A stretch of 20,001 bases of DNA from Rhizophagus sp. LPA8_4_AMF (taxonomy: Eukaryota; Glomeromycota; Glomeromycetes; Glomerales; Glomeraceae). Location: positions 1 to 20,001 of the forward strand of contig JADRCO010001361.1 of assembly GCA_021464525.1 (NCBI GenBank). The letters are read 5' to 3'. The position numbers and the translations under genes are program-made. The notes beneath the pieces were generated by a model that was not told the origin of the DNA, made no database searches, and saw only the letters and a program-made list of their open reading frames with translations. The first letter of the stretch is position 1; each line of letters starts with the position of its first letter. This document shows positions 7,634 through 15,259 of this stretch, one piece after another.

Positions 7634-8491
7634 ATGAACAACCGTTTCTTTGTGATGCATAATAATGAAGATTTACCTTCAACTTCCAAACAAAGTTATT
7701 CTACCACTTCGAAATTTCTGAATTTGAATTATCTCCTTGCGACATTTTTAAGTAGCATTTTTTCGTATAACCGACAATTCCTGAAATCTATCGTGGACAA
7801 ATACTTCAACCGGATAAAGTCCTTGCTAAAAGACAAGCTTTTAGCGTTACAATCTCGCACATATTCTTCCGCTTCTAATAATAGAAAAACGAAAACTTAT
7901 ATTAGATTTAGTTACAAAACTTATGTCATTTATTTAGGTTTCTATTTTCAGTGCGCCCATAACTGTCCGCTTCCCGCCTCTTACGTCATGTCATCAAACA
8001 GATGGCAACACCATGGCTCGATTAATAAAACCCATGTACAAGAACATATACCACGGTCACGTGATTTTTACAGGAGTCTCTTAGAGAAACGAATTTCCGT
8101 TGTCAAAACTATTCACAACTCACACTTAGGCGTTTCCTATACTGCTACTATCAGACGGTATGCTATTACCGAAGATGATAATGATAATCGTTTTCAATTT
8201 TACAAGATGCATCGATCATTAAAATTCGATGTAATTCGTTCGGCGCAACAACTTGATAGATGGAATCGTATCACGAGAGTTAATGTCAAACGTAATGCTA
8301 GTGGCTTGTATGCATCTTCAAGTCAAAGTAATATTACCATCCATGGTACGGTGATTAAAACCATACAACATGTTCCTGAGAAATTTACTCCATATATTTC
8401 ATCATGGATGACAAAGAGTGAGAAACAACGTAACAAGAATGCTCGGCGTAAACGTACCAAGATCGCAAGATTGCCCTGTAAAAAATGTTGA
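7634..8491 (+). CDS. Unknown 285-aa retroposon-borne protein with basic C-terminus
   Basis: ORF of 286 codons including the stop, the first long frame in the retroposon. I recognise no family. The N-terminus (about 1-95) is rich in S, Y, F and K with a hydrophobic-basic stretch. The middle holds two Cys-containing motifs (FQCAHNCPL near residue 105). Residues 150-250 look globular (IRRYAITEDDNDNRFQFYK, FDVIRSAQQLDRWNRITRV, ITIHGTVIKTIQHVPEKF). The last 25 residues are strongly basic and end in CKKC (KNARRKRTKIARLPCKKC), which suggests nucleic-acid binding. The start at 7634 is chosen because it is the first Met in the open frame. The second ORF begins 191 nt downstream. An ORF1-like RNA-binding role is a guess from context and charge. 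That it encodes a protein is moderately supported by length and composition. Confidence 0.5.
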   Translation: MNNRFFVMHNNEDLPSTSKQSYSTTSKFLNLNYLLATFLSSIFSYNRQFLKSIVDKYFNRIKSLLKDKLLALQSRTYSSASNNRKTKTYIRFSYKTYVIYLGFYFQCAHNCPLPASYVMSSNRWQHHGSINKTHVQEHIPRSRDFYRSLLEKRISVVKTIHNSHLGVSYTATIRRYAITEDDNDNRFQFYKMHRSLKFDVIRSAQQLDRWNRITRVNVKRNASGLYASSSQSNITIHGTVIKTIQHVPEKFTPYISSWMTKSEKQRNKNARRKRTKIARLPCKKC

Positions 8492-8640
8492 TCCGTGTTT
8501 TATGTTTCCATGTTTTTTCTGTGAATGTATCATTTTCATGGAATTTATAGTCTTAAATCATGGAAAATTTCATCTCTCTAACACGGATATCCGTGAATGT
8601 ATCATTTTCACGGAATTTTTACGAAAGTCACGGAGAAATA
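8490..8640 (+). promoter_or_regulatory. Inter-ORF zone of repeated hairpins and a 14-bp palindrome
   Basis: Two direct copies of GTGAATGTATCATTTTCA-GGAATTT (8521 and 8593) each form a hairpin. The second (8590-8614) has a perfect 8-bp stem, TCCGTGAA and TTCACGGA. The first (8518-8542) has TCTGTGAA and TTCATGGA, which still pair through two G-U wobbles as RNA. CACGGATATCCGTG at 8582-8595 is a perfect palindrome. CCGTG/CACGG motifs recur across the zone. It fills the gap between the two ORFs of the retroposon. An RNA structural role is inferred. Confidence 0.45.
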
Positions 8641-8682
8641 ATGGAAATATTAGGATAAAAATTTTTTATAGGGTTGTAACTG

Positions 8683-9153
8683 ATGGGTTTATGGCCACAT
8701 CCTAGATCTTCAGATACATCTGGTACAGATAGTTTTGCACCTGGCACTAGTACACCATCAACTACACTCACTATCCAAGAAGCACTTTTGCTTGCATACC
8801 CTAGATTGGCTGCTCGTGTTGCTGCTATTGAAGCAGCTAAAGTGAAATCTCCTCCTCCTGTTCGCACCAAGGCTGTAACTCGGCATATTGTTAATGATAA
8901 TTTGACTCAGTATATTAATGAAGATTTTGCTTTCAGTTTTTCGAGCCGTGCTCTGGCTCTAATTAAAGAACTGCATACTTATCTCCACCATAAACCTACG
9001 GCTGTACGGTTGTTGACCAAACGTCAGTTGGCTTTTCTGCCTGGTTCTGATAGTGAAGATTTTAAGGTGGCTGGTAGTTTTGCCAGCGTCAGTGATTCAC
9101 TTACTTCTTCCAAACGTGTTCCCACGTCACCACTTACTTCCGTCGTGAAATGA
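8683..9153 (+). CDS. Unknown 156-aa retroposon-borne protein
   Basis: An open frame of 157 codons including stop, with clearly more GC-rich, A/P/S/T-rich coding sequence than the surroundings. I recognise no family. After an S/T/P-rich N-terminus comes a likely helical, alanine-rich segment (TIQEALLLAYPRLAARVAAI, about residues 28-47). Next is VNDNLTQYINEDFAFSF, then a second helical part (LALIKELHTYLHHKPTAVRL), and an acidic-to-serine-rich tail. A TAG stop lies just upstream in frame, so the ATG at 8683 is the natural start. The minus-strand open frame over 8628-8870 is a shadow of this coding sequence. It may be a second cistron of the retroposon or a downstream exon of a larger host-derived transcript. 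Confidence 0.5.
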   Translation: MGLWPHPRSSDTSGTDSFAPGTSTPSTTLTIQEALLLAYPRLAARVAAIEAAKVKSPPPVRTKAVTRHIVNDNLTQYINEDFAFSFSSRALALIKELHTYLHHKPTAVRLLTKRQLAFLPGSDSEDFKVAGSFASVSDSLTSSKRVPTSPLTSVVK

Positions 9154-9624
9154 TTGCGTGTAGGGAATGCTGCACCTCTTACACCTTCACAATAATTAGT
9201 TTTTATTAGGTACCCTTACTACACCATAGTTTTTTATATGCAAAGATTATTTCACATTAGACAGTATTTACATGTGACGCATGCAGCGTGCGAAAGACAA
9301 ATACGGCTACCCTTTTTATTTCGTTTCTTTTAGTTATGCTTTAATTTAGGATATGTGGCTAGATTTATTAGTGATTTTTAAGTAGTTTTACGTTGGATTT
9401 TTTATATTTTTATTCTTATTTTTCTTGGTTTGGTTAATTTGTTTAGGCAGCGTAGTTCTACTTATTCAAATAGTTTCTAACGAAGGGTAGGTCATTGCAG
9501 GGATTTAGTCCATGTAGGGATGAGGGTTGGTTTTAATTGTACTTCGGTACCGTTCACTTGTATTATAATAGACTTTGATTACTGCTCTTTATTAATAAAA
9601 AAAAATAAAAAAAAATAAAAAAAT

Positions 9625-9640
9625 ACTTCTCATTAAGCAG
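9625..9640. repeat. Target-site duplication, tail-side copy (second retroposon)
   Basis: ACTTCTCATTAAGCAG follows the (A9T)2A7T tail immediately and matches 7135-7150 at 15 of 16 positions. Confidence 0.75.
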
Positions 9641-9800
9641 GACAATTTCATGTAATATTATTCAAATTCATTTATTTACAAAAGATTTTATGGTTTTTTT
9701 TTAATATTTCATAAATTTATCTTTATTATTTAAGTAGATGGATAAAATACATAATGAATTTTCCGAAATTAAATTCGGCATAAATATACAAGTTGTATTT

Positions 9801-11486
9801 TTAGAGTTCGTCTCCTACAAAAACTGCACCGGGTAAGTACCAATAAACATTTCTACCCACACCTTTCATCATTAAGTTAAATAGGTTTTGTTTTGCAGGT
9901 TCATGTCCTCTATCATATGCACACTTGTATAGTAAAAGTGCTCTTATTTGATCAACTTCTGTTCCAATTCCTTTATCACAACAACATCCAAGTTCAAATT
10001 GAGCACTCGCATATCCTTTATTAGCCGATTTTTCATAATATTTGAATGCTTTAACATCATTTTTTACTACACCTTTTCCATCTCTATAACAATTACCCAA
10101 GTTATATTGTGCTACTTCACTATCATTCTCTTCTGCCTTGTTATACCAATAATGAGATTTGTCTAAATCTCTTTCTGTATCTTGACCATTTTTATATAAA
10201 GTAGCAAGATTCTTTTGTGCCTCAATAAATCCTTTTTCAGCAGCAATTTTATAAAATTCAAATGCCTTTTCTAAATTAATATCAATTCCAATTCCTTTTT
10301 CGTAACAATATCCAAGTTCAAATTGAGCATTTAAATAATCTCGATCAGCTGATTTTTCATAATATTCAAAAGCTTTTCTCTCATCTTTTTCCGTATTATC
10401 ATCTCCATTTTTATACAAATCACCTAAACAATATTGTGAGAATTTATTTCCATTTTCTGCCATCTTTCGATACCAATAAATAGCTTTTTCTAAATCTTTT
10501 TCTGTCCCAACTTTATCTTGATAACTATTACCTAATAGATGTTGAGCAAGAGAATAACCTCTTTCAGCAGATTTTGAAAAACATTCAAAAGCTTTTTTAT
10601 AATCATAATACATCCCTACTCCATTTTGATAACAAATACCTAAATTAAATTGTGCGCGTGAATTTCCTTCATTAGCAGCTTTTAAATACCATTTAATTGC
10701 TTTCTTATTATTTTTTTTTATTCCAATCCCATTTTGATAACAACAAGCTAAGTTATTTTGTGCATCCGAATTTCCTCCTTTTGCTGATTGTAAATAAAAT
10801 TCAAACGCTTTAAATTTATTTTTCTTTTTTCCTACTCCATGTTGATAACAATAACCTAAATTATTTAATTTTACTAATTCTTTAACTTTGTTATAATCTA
10901 TTTCATTATTTTCATTAAAACCTTTATTTTGTGAATCAAAATATTTTTCTATTGCATTTGTCTCATCCTTACATAAACATATTTCTAATCCGTTAAAATT
11001 TTCAAATTGATCATGTGACATCACGTGCGCATCTCTAAATCCCCACTCTTTCATAACTAAATCATTTCTATATAAAATAATATCTTTATAATAATAAAAT
11101 GATAATAAATATTTTGCAATGATAATATTAAATAATTGATACATAGAAATTAATTTGTTATTTTCATTATAATTATTAATTGATGATAAATAAAATTTTA
11201 AAGTTGAATGTTTATTAATAATAATTTCATCAATTATATCATATTCATAAAAAAATCCTAATAAACTTGAAAACCAATTTTCATTTTCATCATGTTCTTC
11301 CATTAATTTTAAAAAAATTTTAGGATCTTTTTTATTAAGATGAAAAAATTCTTTTGTCCATTTCGTTAAAATAATTTCAAAATTCATATAATACTCAATA
11401 TTTATCATCATTTGACGATAAAATTCTTTTAAAAATTCTTTTAAGAAATTTTCATCATCTATCGAAATTTTATTTTTTGAAGACAT
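9801..11486 (-). CDS. Sel1-repeat protein (SEL1/TPR-like solenoid), 561 aa
   Basis: Single-exon intact gene. I choose ATG 11486-11484 (MSSKNKISIDDENFLKEF) over an in-frame ATG 75 nt upstream: the upstream codons come from an A-rich leader (FFLRKKIKNKKI), and an A-rich stretch before ATG is typical of a 5' UTR here. Residues 1-170 form a non-repeat helical region with a degenerate repeat (SLLGFFYEYDI) and the conserved-looking NIIIAKYLLSFYYYKDIIL. About nine Sel1 repeats of roughly 36 aa follow from about residue 215 (NNLGYCYQHGVG, NNLACCYQNGIG, FNLGICYQNGVG, through FELGCCCDKGIG). The C-terminal tail is NVYWYLPGAVFVGDEL. Sel1 solenoids act as protein-protein scaffolds; partners are not evident. 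In this fungal group such proteins are often fused to kinases, as at the left edge of this window, but no kinase domain adjoins this one. Confidence 0.92.
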   Translation of the reverse strand: MSSKNKISIDDENFLKEFLKEFYRQMMINIEYYMNFEIILTKWTKEFFHLNKKDPKIFLKLMEEHDENENWFSSLLGFFYEYDIIDEIIINKHSTLKFYLSSINNYNENNKLISMYQLFNIIIAKYLLSFYYYKDIILYRNDLVMKEWGFRDAHVMSHDQFENFNGLEICLCKDETNAIEKYFDSQNKGFNENNEIDYNKVKELVKLNNLGYCYQHGVGKKKNKFKAFEFYLQSAKGGNSDAQNNLACCYQNGIGIKKNNKKAIKWYLKAANEGNSRAQFNLGICYQNGVGMYYDYKKAFECFSKSAERGYSLAQHLLGNSYQDKVGTEKDLEKAIYWYRKMAENGNKFSQYCLGDLYKNGDDNTEKDERKAFEYYEKSADRDYLNAQFELGYCYEKGIGIDINLEKAFEFYKIAAEKGFIEAQKNLATLYKNGQDTERDLDKSHYWYNKAEENDSEVAQYNLGNCYRDGKGVVKNDVKAFKYYEKSANKGYASAQFELGCCCDKGIGTEVDQIRALLLYKCAYDRGHEPAKQNLFNLMMKGVGRNVYWYLPGAVFVGDEL

Positions 11487-11828
11487 TATTTTTTTATTTT
11501 TTATTTTTTTTCGTAAAAAGAAATTTTTTGAACTATTAACGTACGTTATAATGGTACACAATAAATACGGGTACTATGGTTACATTACTTTTATAATATA
11601 CAAGCATTGTGATATAGTCGTACAATTCTTGTTGATTTAAAGCTACGAACTTGGGCATTACGACGGTGTGGATTTAAGTCATTTTCATGTTAAACTAAAA
11701 TATAACGAGTTAGATTGAAATATATTTTACGCCCAGATCGCTTAAAAGATTCCCCTTTTGGCTACACCCATTTTATAAGCAAGATAATGAAAAATCTTAG
11801 TTAGACCTTAATTTCGGCACATGGGTAT

Positions 11829-11993
11829 GGGGATGGTCAGAAATGACGTAATTTAAATTATAGGATTTTTGACCTCATGTCATCATAAATGCAAAATTAA
11901 ATCATAATTCTGGCCAAAATTATATTAACTGCAAGCGTCTAAAATGGAAAATGTGTAGCCCCTTTAGAAAATGACGTCATTTCTGGCCATCCT
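11829..11993. mobile_element. MITE-like element, about 165 bp, long terminal inverted repeats
   Basis: The 26 bases at 11829-11854 and the reverse complement of 11968-11993 agree at about 22 of 26 positions. The core GATGG(T/C)CAGAAATGACGT is nearly identical, and the right arm itself holds the palindrome AATGACGTCATT. The interior is AT-rich and non-coding. It lies about 340 bp upstream of the Sel1 gene start, so it could affect its promoter. Non-autonomous DNA transposon is inferred; exact ends and target duplication are unclear. Confidence 0.65.
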
Positions 11994-12051
11994 ACTCTCG
12001 AGTAATCACTTCACATTTATGAGTTTATGAGGGATCGCTATTACAACAGTT

Positions 12052-12081
12052 ATCTCACTGACAAACATTTCAACGACAAGG
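12052..12081 (-). repeat. 15-nt degenerate repeat, two units
   Basis: On the minus strand this reads CCTTGTCGTTGAAAT then GTTTGTCAGTGAGAT, two 15-nt units of the same family as 5656-5759 and 3389-3413. Confidence 0.55.
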
Positions 12082-12629
12082 GTAAATTACATTATTGGCA
12101 CAAAAGTAACAACATATACTATACCAGATACATAACCAATTCTAAGGAATTCGATTTCGGAGAAATCTGTTTCCTCATATGATCTTTTCTTTATATTTTT
12201 TTCTCATGCGTCAGTATTTTCGTCAGTATGACAATTATTATTAATCAGATTCTGATATCTTACACACTGAAATACATTAAATGTAATTTGGTTATTCATA
12301 TAACTACAAACTTGTTTTACATTATATCAATCTCTTGTAACTTTTTACATAAATCATTCTTTCTGTAGTATGTCTCATACAGTTTAAATAAAAGTATTAA
12401 CTGAATTTTTCTCTTTCTTTACCCTCCACGTTTATCCCTTATCATTCAATTTACTTATATTTAAATTACGAACTCTACATAATTTCAAATTAGATGAATT
12501 TTCATCATTATCTTCTTCTGTAGATATCGATATGTAACGCAATATTACAATTATTTTTTACTATGCGATTTTTTCTTACACGCTAATGACACTATAAATT
12601 ACGTTATTATTATTATTATTCTAAGTTTA

Positions 12630-12691
12630 ACTTTCTCATCATACACATTGTATATATTTTATCTGCATTGACTTTCTCATCATACATATTG
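12630..12691. repeat. Short tandem repeat, 41-nt period
   Basis: ACTTTCTCATCATACA-ATTG occurs at 12630-12650 and 12671-12691 with 20 of 21 matches. A TTA microsatellite lies just upstream (about 12603-12620). Confidence 0.7.
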
Positions 12692-13019
12692 ATTAATTTA
12701 TATATATTTTTTAATTTACTTGTATTATCGCCTTATTGCAATTATATATTTAATTATCTTATACCACAAAGGTTCTCCCTTAATATTGCTATCATTTTTT
12801 ATGCACTTCATAATTTTGTTATTGTCTATTTCTATCATTTGTTCTAAAAACAAAATATTCCTATGTTTTAACGATTCTCTCATTTTATTATTATACTGCA
12901 GCATTAGTATGATTTATAATCAATATAATTAAATTTTTATTTTATATAATTTAAAAATTTATTATAATATATGTTAGAGGATGGAGATTATTAGGGTTAA
13001 TTATAATCAATGAATATAC

Positions 13020-13210
13020 AATAAAAATGAAAAAAAAACCAATTAAAAAAAATTTTTTCAGGTTGAAAAAAAAGACTGGAAAATTTCGGAAAAAATTTCA
13101 GTCCGGAAAAAATAAAAAACTATAAGAACCGAAAAAAAAAAATACTTTTAAAATGAATTTACTGGTTAATAAGAACCGAAAAAAAATAGGCAAAAAAAAG
13201 CCCGGTATAC
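13020..13210. repeat. A-rich low-complexity tract with CCGAAAA / CGGAAAA motifs
   Basis: Runs of 6-11 A are punctuated by CCG, CGG and GG. AAGAACCGAAAAAAAA occurs twice (near 13115 and 13171). GACTGGAAA and TTTCAGTC around 13075-13105 can pair as a hairpin. No coding frame survives. It is strongly strand-asymmetric (purine on +). Confidence 0.7.
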
Positions 13211-13475
13211 TTTAACCAGATAATGCAATCTGCTGTGGCCAATGAAGAATGGCCAAAAATTAAATGAAATATGATTATTAATTCAATTTAAAAAATTTCA
13301 AATTAATCGTACGTATTACGTACACATGAGTACATGTCCCCAACAGCCAATCAAATTAATCTAACAGGTATTATGTCCGTTCGGTAAAAATGTCATTCTT
13401 GATATATCAATATAAGGGGATAAATATATGTATATCAAGTATCATACCATCAGATTAGGCGAGATAGACAGGGAC

Positions 13476-13604
13476 ATGTCCAGTGACGCAAATGTATCGT
13501 TCTTGACCCATCTCCATTCAGCACATGAAATTGTACAACAAAAAAAACACTTCGGGCTTAATAACTATTCCCGTTTCCCTAGTATAATAAATAGTTTCCG
13601 GTAA
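13476..13604 (+). CDS. Possible small ORF, 42 aa, unknown
   Basis: ATG to TAA with composition unlike the AT-rich surroundings (MSSDANVSFLTHLHSAHEIV, then a tail ending SIINSFR). It could be a first coding exon or chance: there is no family match and no clear partner exon. Weak. Confidence 0.15.
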   Translation: MSSDANVSFLTHLHSAHEIVQQKKHFGLNNYSRFPSIINSFR

Positions 13605-14738
13605 TCTGAACGGGACAGAATTTTTTTAGTTATATAGATGCTTAAAATTATTGTTCTATTGTTAGAATTTGACGTATATGTAATATTATTGTTTACTCAT
13701 TTTTACACACTTTACGCAAAAAAAAAACTGAATTAAAAATTTGACACATTTTGTATACATTCAGTCACGTAATGAACTTTATTTCGCAGTAATATGAAAA
13801 GTAGATAAAATATGAACTTCATTATTTTAATACTAATTATTACAGAATATTAATTACATAGTAATCTTGTATTCTAAATTCTTTTGCCGAGACGAGTGAA
13901 GCAGTAATAAAAATTGTAGTGGTTTTTCAACGCACGTCTGAAATTTAAATTTATTGTAAACGCATAAACCTTATCCTTTTGATCATAAATAATCACCTGT
14001 TTCTAACGTGAATATGTGTTAATACTGCCAATAAAAGTTATCCAATAATCATTCAATCGTGATAAAATTTAATACGCTGTATTTACAAAATAAAATACAT
14101 TTACATGTCAAATTTTAGTATACTGTACATTATACCTTTATACAAAACGTGATCGACATATTATACTTTCAATTACCAATCCCATTTACAAAATATCTTT
14201 TCAAAAAAATGATAATTTTCCAATAAAATCATTAAACAAAAATAAAATCAATATAGATGTAAGTTTTTTATCTAAATATAAATTATATACTCATCATTTT
14301 TATAAATTAAACGTGTGTTTTTGGTTTATGTACAAATAAATACGAGAGTCTTGAACACTTATAGCTAATGTGATAATTTATACAAGTACCGTAGTTGGAT
14401 AATTCTTAATTGGCAATCCAAGGCCAAAATTAGCATTCTACCATTAGAAATTTGAAAAAAAAGTATGCAATCACACAAAATGCACATAATCTGACTTACG
14501 TAGTACGAAAGAAATTAACTACACTACATGTTTCCTTATAATATGAAATACAAAAGTTGCACTACTCAAAATTTGAAACTGTACGTAATTTTAAAAATAA
14601 ACTGTATGGTCTAATAATTAGTCAACAACGTGCCCAAAATTTTACGGCAAAAATTAGTCTGAAAGACCGATTTCATATGGGGAGTCCGTTGTTTATCAAA
14701 CGATATTACGTAACCACTTAGCTTTTAATTTGGTATAT

Positions 14739-14760
14739 GTTACACCAGTGTTACACCAGT
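14739..14760. repeat. 11-bp perfect tandem duplication
   Basis: GTTACACCAGT is repeated twice head to tail without mismatches, about 500 bp upstream of the sacsin-like gene. Function unknown; probably replication slippage. Confidence 0.75.
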
Positions 14761-15259
14761 TTCAAGGGTTATGATCGTCACTATTCACGGAGTGATTACT
14801 CCCCTATTATGCATTTGTATGCTTTATTAAGGAATAAGTAATTGCCTTTCTTAGATACAATTGTACATTCAAAACAAAATCCTTAATAAACTCTATTAAG
14901 AAAGGAATGGATGGATCTGTTTCGAATACAAAGTGCTATTGTTCAGCACCTTATTCGCCTTAATAAGAAAAAAAAATATAATTTTCCAAATGCTCTATCT
15001 TATCACAAATTATTTTTTGACCACCAGATTTTTAAAAAACTTTATAAATAAACATGATGCATCGTTTAAAAAAAAATCAAAACTCCAGAAGTTTTTATAA
15101 ATTAAAATTTTTTGAAAACTTCATAAATCATCCTTTATTATTTCGTTATCGGAAAGCTATTAATAACTTTCTGGAAATTTTATAATATAACACAATATAT
15201 TTTAATATATTGATTATTGTTTATTACTTACACACATATTAAATTCTTAATTTCAAAAA

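Larger units (their letters stand above)
7151..9624 (+). mobile_element. Poly(A)-tailed retroposon with two intact ORFs, no visible reverse transcriptase
   Basis: The unit is 2.47 kb. Its 3' end is an A-rich tail at 9597-9624 (A9-T-A9-T-A7-T), starting in an AATAAA context (9594-9599), and it is flanked by 15/16-bp direct repeats (7135-7150 and 9625-9640). It contains a 483-nt leader, ORFs at 7634-8491 and 8683-9153, and a 3' UTR of about 440 nt. By eye its composition is less AT-rich than the flanks, most clearly in the second ORF and the 3' region. No RT, integrase, transposase or LTR was seen. It may be a non-autonomous LINE relative or a retroposed bicistronic-looking mRNA. Its boundaries rest on the direct repeat, so one mismatch is a caveat. 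Confidence 0.65.
12094..15100. other. Long AT-rich intergenic region
   Basis: About 3 kb with no gene I can support. It contains small tandem repeats (12630-12691 and 14739-14760), a poly-purine low-complexity tract (13020-13210), inverted repeats near 14823-14905, and several CGTACG/TACGTA-rich palindromic stretches near 13300-13330. A 70-codon open frame at 12720-12932 is I/L/Y-rich and likely chance. Confidence 0.6.

Noticed and set aside
8418..8705. 95-codon frame overlapping the end of the 285-aa ORF
   Set aside because: It reads through the hairpin repeats, so its repeated peptide ECIIFMEF/ECIIFTEF only reflects the DNA repeat.
8628..8870. Minus-strand open frame opposite the 156-aa ORF
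   Set aside because: Antisense shadow of a longer, better-composed plus-strand frame.
9948..10166. Plus-strand frame inside the Sel1 gene
   Set aside because: Antisense shadow of the intact Sel1 repeats.
12720..12932. 70-codon plus-strand open frame
   Set aside because: Hydrophobic I/L/Y-rich product from AT-rich sequence; could mimic membrane segments but lacks any other support.
13329..13480. ACATGTCCC / GGGACATGT inverted pair as a possible element
   Set aside because: Only about 9-10 bp match, and ACATGT is itself a palindrome, so the similarity is too short to call terminal repeats.
1986..15259. tRNA or rRNA genes in the intergenic DNA
   Set aside because: I looked for cloverleaf-like A/B-box patterns and rRNA-like GC-rich stretches and saw none; a tRNAscan run would be decisive.
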